A stretch of DNA of 18,983 nt, taken from contig JAUSIO010000008.1 in NCBI GenBank assembly GCA_030647845.1, positions 1 to 18,983 of the forward strand, written 5' to 3'. The position numbers were made by a program, and so were the translations under genes. The notes beneath the pieces were generated by a model. It saw nothing but the letters and a program-made list of their open reading frames with translations, did no database searches and had not been told where the DNA came from. The DNA comes from a bacterium (GTDB taxonomy: Bacteria > Patescibacteriota > Minisyncoccia > Phycocordibacterales > SBAW01). Positions 13,347 through 18,983 of this stretch are shown here, piece after piece. Positions within the stretch are counted from its first letter, which is position 1. Every line of letters starts with the position of its first letter.

Positions 13347-14024
13347 ATGGAGCAACAATCGAGGTTTTGGTTTTGGTATACAGTTTCGGCGGGGCTCATC
13401 GTTGTGGTAATCGCCGTTGGTTGGTACTTTTTGGCGCACAAACAGGCTCTGGCACCGACCGACCTCAACATTACTGACAATGCCACCACAACCGATACGG
13501 GAGCGTATATCATAACTCCAATAGAAATCGAAACATCCGGCAAAACGGTTGCAAAAGTACCACTCCCTAGTTTGGAGCGCCCATACACACCGCCCGCGGA
13601 CGCCCCGGCAAGCATACAAGCAGAAGACAAAGTGGCGGTTGCCGCTGCGCTAGCAGAGTTAAAGAAAAACCCCGACAACATCACCAACTGGCTACAGCTT
13701 GCGCTGTATCGTAAAAATGCCAGCGACTACGCCGGTGCCGAAGAGATATGGAATTACGCGACCAAAGTATGGCCGAGTGACACGGTTGCCTACAATAACC
13801 TTGCCGACTTATATCAAAATTATCTGCACGACTACAGCAAAGCCATACTATACTGGAACAAGGTTATCTCGCTCAAGCCGAGCACTATCTCTGCGTATCT
13901 CAATCTCACCGCGCTGTATCGTATAAATCTGAAAGATACTGTAAAGGCGAAAGCGACACTCCAAGCAGGACTCAAGGCAAACCCGAACAATTCTGACTTG
14001 CAACATGCACTGAGCTCATATTAA
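13347..14024 (+). CDS. Membrane-anchored TPR protein, 225 aa
   Basis: A transmembrane anchor at about residues 8-29 (WFWYTVSAGLIVVVIAVGWYFLA) is followed by a Thr/Pro-rich spacer to about 90, then tetratricopeptide repeats. NITNWLQLALYRKNASDYAGAEEIW and relatives cover about 110-143, VAYNNLADLYQNYLHDYSKAILYWNKVISLKP about 147-178, and ISAYLNLTALYRINLKDTVKAKATLQAGLKANP about 181-213. TPRs bind partner proteins, so this is likely a scaffold on the outer face of the membrane. It starts 9 bases after the hydrolase stop and ends directly against the 47-aa gene, so it probably belongs to the same transcript. Confidence 0.85.
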   Translation: MEQQSRFWFWYTVSAGLIVVVIAVGWYFLAHKQALAPTDLNITDNATTTDTGAYIITPIEIETSGKTVAKVPLPSLERPYTPPADAPASIQAEDKVAVAAALAELKKNPDNITNWLQLALYRKNASDYAGAEEIWNYATKVWPSDTVAYNNLADLYQNYLHDYSKAILYWNKVISLKPSTISAYLNLTALYRINLKDTVKAKATLQAGLKANPNNSDLQHALSSY

Positions 14025-14168
14025 ATGAAGCGCTATTTTACCCCGACGTTCACCAGGTTCGTTTTTGGATTTTTGGCTATTATAGCCATCGCGTTTGGTA
14101 TTATTATTGCCGCCGCCTCGCAGGCGCCACACGTGGCTCCGGTTGACAATGTCGCCCTGCCGCAGTAG
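14025..14168 (+). CDS. Small single-pass membrane protein, 47 aa
   Basis: ATG at 14025 follows the TPR gene stop (14022-14024) with no gap. The product has a basic N-terminus (MKRYFTPTFTR), one hydrophobic segment (FVFGFLAIIAIAFGIIIAAA, about 13-31) and a short polar tail ending APVDNVALPQ. This fits a one-pass protein with the tail outside, possibly a partner of the TPR protein or a small signal-anchor subunit. No family is recognised. Tight coupling and a coherent topology support it; short length keeps confidence moderate. Confidence 0.6.
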   Translation: MKRYFTPTFTRFVFGFLAIIAIAFGIIIAAASQAPHVAPVDNVALPQ

Positions 14169-14169
14169 T

Positions 14170-14290
14170 CTCTCCAGTAAGGGCCGCGAAGAAAGCAGGA
14201 AGCTCCGCCATAGTGGGGCGTTAATACAAGAACTCCTGCCCAGTGTGTCGATCTCAAGGCCTTAATAGTTTAACGGCCTTTTTGTCTATA
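14170..14290 (+). promoter_or_regulatory. L10 leader (autoregulatory mRNA leader of rplJ-rplL)
   Basis: The segment contains GAAAGCAGGA (14191-14200) pairing with TCCTGC (14234-14239), an internal small stem, and a TTAATA unpaired block between them. This matches the known L10 leader pattern in which the L10-(L12)n complex binds a kinked stem. A terminator-like hairpin at 14256-14283 follows, as in leaders that act by attenuation. High L10 should favour termination; low L10 should allow readthrough into rplJ. The assignment rests on pattern recognition, not alignment. Confidence 0.7.
14256..14283 (+). terminator. Attenuator hairpin in the L10 leader
   Basis: AAGGCCTTAA-TAGT-TTAA-C-GGCC with TTTTT following; one bulged C. 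It ends 10 bases before the rplJ ATG, so termination here would abolish rplJ-rplL expression. Confidence 0.75.
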
Positions 14291-14293
14291 AAA

Positions 14294-14782
14294 ATGGCAA
14301 TCAACAAACAAAAAAAAGAAGAAATAGTGGCGCGTGTCAGCGACATTATAGCTGGTGCCTCGACCTTGGTCTTTGCAAAATTTAAAGGTCTCACGGTTGA
14401 GGAGCAAAACATAGTGCGCCGCGCACTGCGCGCACAAGATGTCGGCTACACGGTTGCAAAAAAGACTCTCATGCGCCGTGCGTTGGAAAGTGCTGACTTC
14501 GCAGGACAAGCCCCCGAGTTAGAAGGAGAAATTGCGGTGGCATACGGCCGCGATGAGTTGGCTCCTGCGCGCGAACTGGCGGTGTTTGTCAAACAATTCC
14601 CCGAGCACCTAGCACTCGCTGGCGGCGTGTTTGGCGGCAAATACGTCAGCGCGCAGGAGATACAGTCGATTGCGGCAATCCCGGGGCTTCAGACCTTGCG
14701 TGCGCAGTTTGTACAGATTATTAATAGCCCCTTGCAACAGTTTGCAATCGTCTTGAACGAGATAGCTAAGCAGCGAGCATAA
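14294..14782 (+). CDS. rplJ: 50S ribosomal protein L10
   Basis: 162 aa, normal length. L10 forms the base of the ribosomal stalk, binding 23S rRNA and the L7/L12 dimers through its C-terminal helix. The N-terminus MAINKQKKEEIVARVSDIIAGASTLVFAKFKGLTVEE and the following RRALRAQDVGYTVAKKTLMRRAL are typical. GGVFGGKYVSAQEIQSIAAIP sits mid-protein, and the C-terminal helix SPLQQFAIVLNEIAKQ binds L7/L12. The ATG at 14294 is chosen because the conserved MA-NKQKKEEIV start begins here and any longer frame would run back through the attenuator. No Shine-Dalgarno remains between attenuator and start. rplL follows. Confidence 0.97.
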   Translation: MAINKQKKEEIVARVSDIIAGASTLVFAKFKGLTVEEQNIVRRALRAQDVGYTVAKKTLMRRALESADFAGQAPELEGEIAVAYGRDELAPARELAVFVKQFPEHLALAGGVFGGKYVSAQEIQSIAAIPGLQTLRAQFVQIINSPLQQFAIVLNEIAKQRA

Positions 14783-14786
14783 ATTA

Positions 14787-14810
14787 CTAGAAGCTAGTCC
14801 CTAGAAGCTA
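14787..14810 (+). repeat. Short tandem CTAGAAGCTA repeats between rplJ and rplL
   Basis: CTAGAAGCTA occurs at 14787-14796 and 14801-14810. Each copy is self-complementary at its ends. Function unknown; possibly spacing or RNA structure setting the rplJ:rplL ratio. Confidence 0.6.
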
Positions 14811-14818
14811 AATTATAT

Positions 14819-15214
14819 ATGGAAGAAAATGCAACTGTAGAAATTCCGGCAAAATTTAAAACACTGGTTGAGTCGGTAGAAAAACTTTCAGTCTTGGAAC
14901 TCCACGAATTGGTGAAGGTTTTGGAAGAAAAGTTTGGCGTCTCCGCTGCGGCGATGGTAGCTCCCGCCTCCGCACAAGGCTCCGGCGAGGCACAGGAGGA
15001 GAAGAGCTCCTTTAACGTGCACCTCACCGACGCAGGTGCGGCACGGGTGCAGGTAATCAAGGCAATCAAAGATGTACTTGCGCTCGGCTTGAAAGAAGCA
15101 AAAGACCTCGTTGATGCAACCCCTACTATCATAAAAGAGGGGATGAAGAAGGAAGACGCCGAAAAGCTCAAAGCGGCAGTCGAAGCCGCCGGTGGTAAAG
15201 TCGAACTCAAGTAA
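14819..15214 (+). CDS. rplL: 50S ribosomal protein L7/L12
   Basis: 131 aa, slightly longer than the usual 120-125. L7/L12 is the multicopy stalk protein that recruits translation GTPases. The N-terminal dimerisation region reads LVESVEKLSVLELHELVKVLEEKFGV. An Ala/Ser/Gln/Glu hinge covers about 40-62. The C-terminal domain has SSFNVHLTDAGAARVQVIKAIKDVLALGLKEAKDLVDATPTIIKEGMKKEDAEKLKAAVEAAGGKVELK-type sequence, with the conserved GLKEAKDLVD factor-binding helix. It is 36 bases after rplJ and shares the transcript. Preceded by an AT-rich spacer without a clear Shine-Dalgarno. Confidence 0.97.
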   Translation: MEENATVEIPAKFKTLVESVEKLSVLELHELVKVLEEKFGVSAAAMVAPASAQGSGEAQEEKSSFNVHLTDAGAARVQVIKAIKDVLALGLKEAKDLVDATPTIIKEGMKKEDAEKLKAAVEAAGGKVELK

Positions 15215-15261
15215 GTCGCTTGCGACTCAATAAGGTGTGAGACGCCGCTGCAACAGCGGCG
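15214..15261 (+). repeat. Two small hairpins after rplL
   Basis: AGTCGC-TT-GCGACT (15214-15227) overlaps the stop codon's last base. CGCCGCTG-CAA-CAGCGGCG (15243-15261) follows. Together with 15275-15299 and the terminator they make four hairpins in a row, which may stabilise the 3' end of the abundant rplL mRNA. Confidence 0.6.
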
Positions 15262-15274
15262 CAGAGCTAAAATA

Positions 15275-15299
15275 AATACATAGGTCCGTCCTATGTATT
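15275..15299. repeat. Palindrome related to the AGGACNGTCCT family
   Basis: AATACATAGG-TCCGT-CCTATGTATT, 10-bp perfect arms. It resembles 8080-8100 (TACA-AGG...CCT-TGTA) but its centre is TCCGT, so family membership is probable, not certain. Confidence 0.7.
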
Positions 15300-15331
15300 C
15301 GCAAAAACCCCGCGTTTGCGGGGTTTTTGCG
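15300..15331 (+). terminator. Rho-independent terminator of the rplJ-rplL transcript
   Basis: CGCAAAAACCCCGC-GTTT-GCGGGGTTTTTGCG, perfect 14-bp arms including the A and T runs. Confidence 0.94.
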
Positions 15332-15380
15332 TTATTGCAATCTTTTGCATAGAATACGGACGTATGACTGATATACGGTT

Positions 15381-15956
15381 ATGACTGATGAATTACAGAA
15401 ACTCTTTGGACCCCCGGCGAGGGTAAAACTCTTGCGACTCTTTTTGTTTAATCCGCGCTCGGCATACACGCTCCCCGATGCCGCCAAACGCGCGCGTGTG
15501 CCCGATGAGGAAGCACATCGGGAAATTGCGTTGTTTGCGCGCATTGGGCTAGTCGAGCGCACAAAGCGTGCGCCCGTGCGCTGGGGTCTGAACACCCATT
15601 TCGAGTATGTCGCTGCCCTGCAAAATCTCCTGCTCAATGCCCCTGCGCGTTCGAGGGATATCGTGGCGCGCATCCGCGCTGCCGGCGCGTTTAAACTGGT
15701 GATTCTCTCCGGTATTTTTGTCGGTGAGTGGGAGGGTCGGCTGGACCTATTTCTTGTTGGTGACCGTATCAAAGAACGTAAGCTACGCGAATGTATCCGT
15801 GCGCTCGAGGCCGAGATAGGCAAGGAGGTTCGTTACGCTCTGCTCTTGAGCGAGGACTTTCTCTACCGGCTGAATATGAACGACAAATTGGTACGCGACG
15901 TGCTCGACTACTCGCATCGCATCGTGCTCGACCGCCTCGGCACAGGGCTTAAATAG
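15381..15956 (+). CDS. Winged-helix protein with nucleotidyltransferase-like domain, 191 aa
   Basis: Residues about 1-65 form a winged helix-turn-helix (ARVKLLRLFLFNPRSAYTLPDAAKRARVPDEEAHREIALFARIGLVERTKR type), with the wing near RAPVRWGLN. Residues about 90-190 resemble the minimal nucleotidyltransferase fold: FKLVILSGIFVGEWEGRLDLFLVGD corresponds to the strand, GS-loop and D-x-D strand of such proteins. Here the loop reads SGIFVGEWEG and the acidic pair becomes RLDLFLVGD, so the GS...DxD active site looks degenerate. It may therefore be a non-catalytic ligand-binding regulator. ATG at 15381 starts the conserved helix; an upstream ATG at 15364 is out of frame. No clear promoter is seen. A palindromic repeat lies 14 bases after the stop. 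Confidence 0.75.
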   Translation: MTDELQKLFGPPARVKLLRLFLFNPRSAYTLPDAAKRARVPDEEAHREIALFARIGLVERTKRAPVRWGLNTHFEYVAALQNLLLNAPARSRDIVARIRAAGAFKLVILSGIFVGEWEGRLDLFLVGDRIKERKLRECIRALEAEIGKEVRYALLLSEDFLYRLNMNDKLVRDVLDYSHRIVLDRLGTGLK

Positions 15957-15970
15957 CCCGGCCGGCGGCC

Positions 15971-15997
15971 AGGCAGGCCTGCCTGCCGGTAGGCAGG
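15971..15997. repeat. GCCTGCC-type palindromic repeat, copy 2
   Basis: AGGCAG then the 21-base core at 15977-15997, which differs from 3835-3855 at one position (G for A). Inverted arms CCTGCC/GGCAGG form a hairpin. As in copy 1, it lies immediately after a regulator-type gene. Confidence 0.8.
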
Positions 15998-16032
15998 GAT
16001 ATCCACATGTCCCCCACAACCCCCTTGCACTC

Positions 16033-16041
16033 TGGTATAAT
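16033..16041 (+). promoter_or_regulatory. Extended -10 promoter before the TM_helix gene
   Basis: TGGTATAAT: consensus -10 with an upstream TG, and no -35. It predicts a leader of about 45 bases to the ATG at 16092. Confidence 0.55.
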
Positions 16042-16091
16042 AGGAACTGTCGAGATTAATCATTATTTATGCATATCGTATTGGTATTATT

Positions 16092-16787
16092 ATGAATCTT
16101 TTTCAAATGTGGGCTGATGTATTACAGCAGTCGTTCTACAACTTGTTGTGGAACGTGGTGAACTTCCTCCCGAGTCTCTTGTTCGCGGTTATTATCTTTG
16201 TTGTTGGCTGGTTTGTCGCCGTGTGGCTCGGCTGGGTTGTTGCCGAGGCAATCAAGGCACTCAAAGTTGACCATGCGCTACGCTCGGCAGGCGTTGACGA
16301 GGTAGTCAATCGCGCTGGCTACAAGATGAACGCCGGTGTATTTGTCGGTACGTTAGTCAAATGGTTTGTCATTCTGGTCTTCTTGATGGCATCGCTCCAA
16401 GTACTGGGGCTCGGACAGGTAACCTACTTCCTCCAGACAATTGTTGTCAGCTTCCTGCCGAACGTGATTATCGCCGTCTTAATCCTGCTCGTTGCGGCCG
16501 TGTTGGCCGAGGTTGTGCAGGGTGCGGTGGTAGGTGCCGCCCGCGCGGCGGGTGTTGCTGGCGCTGGCTTTGCCGGAGTGATTGCTCGCTGGGCAATCTG
16601 GATCTTCGCGCTCCTGGCCGCTCTCGAGCAGCTGCAAATTGCACAGGGCATCTTGCAGACGCTCTTTACCGGTGTGGTGGTCGCGTTGGCAATTGCCTTT
16701 GGCTTGGCGTTTGGCCTCGGCGGGCAAGAGTCGGCGGCAAAGTTCCTCGACCGCGCACGCGAAGAGATGCGCAACCGCCACAACTAA
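16092..16787 (+). CDS. TM_helix-family membrane protein (MscS-related)
   Basis: 231 aa with five hydrophobic segments (about 24-50, 84-107, 116-140, 160-180, 187-210). The repeated NFLPSLLFAVIIFVVGWFVA and FLPNVIIAVLILLVAAVLAE segments, each followed by a polar helix, are characteristic of the conserved TM helix family found beside or within small mechanosensitive channels. The last hydrophobic segment ends in FGLAFGLGGQESAAKFLDRAREEM, which resembles the pore-lining Gly/Ala-rich helix and the start of the MscS beta domain. The full cytoplasmic MscS domain is absent. It may be a minimal osmotic-tension channel or channel partner. Single gene with an extended -10 promoter upstream and a strong terminator downstream. 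Confidence 0.85.
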   Translation: MNLFQMWADVLQQSFYNLLWNVVNFLPSLLFAVIIFVVGWFVAVWLGWVVAEAIKALKVDHALRSAGVDEVVNRAGYKMNAGVFVGTLVKWFVILVFLMASLQVLGLGQVTYFLQTIVVSFLPNVIIAVLILLVAAVLAEVVQGAVVGAARAAGVAGAGFAGVIARWAIWIFALLAALEQLQIAQGILQTLFTGVVVALAIAFGLAFGLGGQESAAKFLDRAREEMRNRHN

Positions 16788-16813
16788 ATTCTCTCGACTT
16801 CCGTTTTTAAAAA

Positions 16814-16844
16814 CCCCCGCCGCGCACTGCGCGGCGGGGGTTTT
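16814..16844. terminator. Bidirectional terminator between convergent genes
   Basis: CCCCCGCCGCGC-ACT-GCGCGGCGGGGG, a 12-bp perfect stem with AAAA before it and TTTT after it. It serves the TM_helix gene (plus strand) and could also serve the minus-strand gene at 16914-17183. Confidence 0.93.
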
Positions 16845-16913
16845 GCGTTTAATAAAACCACCCCAAGTGGACATGAGGTGGGAACTTAACTCTCGTCTGG
16901 AAATTAGAGTGCC

Positions 16914-17183
16914 TTACAGTTCCATTACGTCTTCAAAAAAATTCTCTGCAATAATTCTCTTGATTTCGAAAATGAAAGGTCCTGCCGGTCCTATATTTGT
17001 TTTGAAGAAGCTTGGTGGCGAAAAGATTATTTCAATATCGGGATGGGTCTCTCGAATCTGAGCCAATACTACCTCTGCCATTTGAGGCATTAAATCCTCT
17101 GCGACAGAGGGATTGATTAACTCAATCAAATAGCCGCTACTGAACAGTCTGATATCGAGGCGTGGTTTTCCTGCTTCATCCAT
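16914..17183 (-). CDS. Unrecognised 89-aa protein
   Basis: No family recognised. AAGGA lies about 9 bases upstream of the ATG at 17183, one of the few clear Shine-Dalgarno sites here, which supports the start. The protein is soluble and acidic. A beta-type start (KPRLDIRLFSSGYLIELIN) is followed by a helix (VAEDLMPQMAEVVLAQIRETHPDI) and a strand (IEIIFSPPSFF). A Gly/Pro turn (TNIGPAGPF) and a final helix (IFEIKRIIAENFFEDVMEL) complete it. This could be a small alpha/beta adaptor or inhibitor-type domain, but that is speculation. It is convergent with the TM_helix gene and divergent from the 23S promoter. Confidence 0.65.
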   Translation of the reverse strand: MDEAGKPRLDIRLFSSGYLIELINPSVAEDLMPQMAEVVLAQIRETHPDIEIIFSPPSFFKTNIGPAGPFIFEIKRIIAENFFEDVMEL

Positions 17184-17294
17184 ATCCCCGTTCCTTCTCT
17201 GATAACGATTTTGGACTATCCAAGTAATCTAACCGAGGAGTAAGCCCTTTAGTTTCAAGGCGTTTTGTCTTCCACCTTGTTTTTCTTGGCGGAT

Positions 17295-17323
17295 TTGACA
17301 CGCTACAGCCACTCCTATATACT
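17295..17323 (+). promoter_or_regulatory. Consensus promoter upstream of the 23S rRNA gene
   Basis: TTGACA (17295-17300) and TATACT (17318-17323) with the ideal 17-bp spacer. Transcription would start near 17330, giving a leader of about 360 bases before mature 23S. This is the best promoter in the window and fits an rRNA gene transcribed on its own. Confidence 0.85.
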
Positions 17324-17391
17324 CCCTAGTACAGATATGTTGACCACGAAAAAGACCACCTGAAGAGACGGTAAGCCTTTAGTGGCTCGCC

Positions 17392-17419
17392 GCCGCTTCG
17401 AAGAAGCGGCTTTTTCTTT
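17392..17419 (+). terminator. Terminator-like hairpin in the 23S leader
   Basis: GCCGCTTC-GAA-GAAGCGGC followed by TTTTTCTTT. It lies about 60 bases after the predicted transcription start and would end a transcript of roughly 90 bases, unless rRNA antitermination acts. Confidence 0.75.
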
Positions 17420-17526
17420 GCCAAAAATCTGTCTGAGATTTCGAGATTCTTTGACAACAAAATTCCATCACGCAACCGCTTTCCTAAGCGGGTCTTTTCG
17501 AGGATGCGGAGATGGGTATAAGGTAA

Positions 17527-17567
17527 CCCCGACGCATTAGGTCGGGGCTCCGACTGAAACGTCGGAG
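17527..17567 (+). repeat. Double hairpin in the 23S leader, copy 1
   Basis: CCCCGAC-GCATTAG-GTCGGGG directly abuts CTCCGAC-TGAAAC-GTCGGAG. Both stems are 7 bp and perfect. Same plan as copy 2 at 17602-17668, with arm bases changed in a compensating way. Confidence 0.85.
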
Positions 17568-17601
17568 AAAACATAAACAACAAATTATTGCGGTTCTCAA
17601 G

Positions 17602-17668
17602 TCCCGACGCTGAAGGTATTTTTGTAAAAAAATATCTTTAGGTCGGGATCCCGACTGAAACGTCGGGA
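17602..17668 (+). repeat. Double hairpin in the 23S leader, copy 2 (with an extended first hairpin)
   Basis: The first hairpin spans TCCCGAC (17602-17608) to GTCGGGA (17642-17648). It is extended inward by AAGGTATTTTT paired with AAAAATATCTT around GTAA. The second is TCCCGAC-TGAAAC-GTCGGGA (17649-17668). It lies about 25 bases before mature 23S and could be a processing signal (RNase III type) or a REP-like repeat. Confidence 0.85.
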
Positions 17669-17692
17669 CTTCCTACTTCTCCCAAAAAGAGA

Positions 17693-18983
<1,291 letters not shown>

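Noticed and set aside
14243..14293. N-terminal extension of L10 from an upstream alternative start
   Set aside because: It would be translated through the leader's attenuator; the conserved L10 start is MAINKQKKEE at 14294.
17326..17583. 85-codon minus-strand frame ahead of 23S
   Set aside because: It reads through the rRNA leader, its terminator hairpin and a double-hairpin repeat; better explained as noncoding leader.
17324..17692. tRNA or 16S 3' end ahead of 23S
   Set aside because: No T-arm GTTCRA-type motif with a matching cloverleaf and no 16S 3' conserved sequence (such as the anti-Shine-Dalgarno) was found.

Overview
The window looks like a chromosomal segment of a Candidate Phyla Radiation (Patescibacteria) bacterium, most likely of the Parcubacteria/Paceibacteria group. 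This is inferred from the combination of small secreted and surface proteins with peptidoglycan-binding modules, two REP-associated tyrosine transposases, several families of short palindromic repeats, few Shine-Dalgarno sequences, and a 23S rRNA gene with an unusual expansion. TGA is used as a normal stop (for example at 3831-3833 and 10652-10654), which argues against the UGA=Gly lineages. No species can be named from sequence alone.

Layout. (1) 1-1513, minus strand: N-terminal two thirds or so of an FtsK/SpoIIIE DNA translocase, running off the left edge. (2) 1565-2196: a strong promoter, an unrecognised 164-aa protein and a terminator. (3) 2197-2972: a REP-type element, a Y1 (HUH) transposase gene between two exact 26-bp inverted copies of a palindrome. 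(4) 3002-3862: a helix-turn-helix protein gene preceded by repeats phased at about 10 bp. (5) 3863-4334: a long stretch without a convincing gene. (6) 4335-9908: three secreted surface proteins (1215, 207 and 292 aa). Two of them share a helical plus peptidoglycan-binding module, and the largest is an S-layer-like candidate. (7) 9934-10654: a second HUH transposase gene with copies of another palindrome upstream, inside and at its 3' end. (8) 10651-14168: a same-strand run of a membrane-anchored EF-loop protein, a secreted alpha/beta hydrolase, a TPR protein and a 47-aa membrane peptide. (9) 14170-15331: L10 leader, rplJ, rplL and terminator. (10) 15381-16844: a winged-helix/nucleotidyltransferase-like protein and a TM_helix (MscS-related) membrane protein. 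(11) 16914-17183, minus strand: an unrecognised 89-aa protein. (12) 17295-18983: a consensus promoter, a structured leader and the first part (roughly 1.3 kb of sequence) of a 23S rRNA gene with no 16S gene in front of it.

How the parts relate. The surface block probably builds and anchors the cell envelope coat: signal peptides, tandem beta-sandwich repeats and wall-binding modules. The 10651-14168 run adds further envelope proteins just upstream of the ribosomal stalk genes. The other theme is repeats. At least five palindrome families occur in 19 kb, some inside genes (ftsK, the HTH gene, the second transposase, and 23S rRNA). The most striking is a hairpin whose two arms both carry GCGAGCGA-type sequence and can pair only through G-C pairs alternating with tandem G.A mismatches. 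One copy is intergenic (8107-8171) and one lies inside an expanded loop of 23S rRNA (18036-18091).
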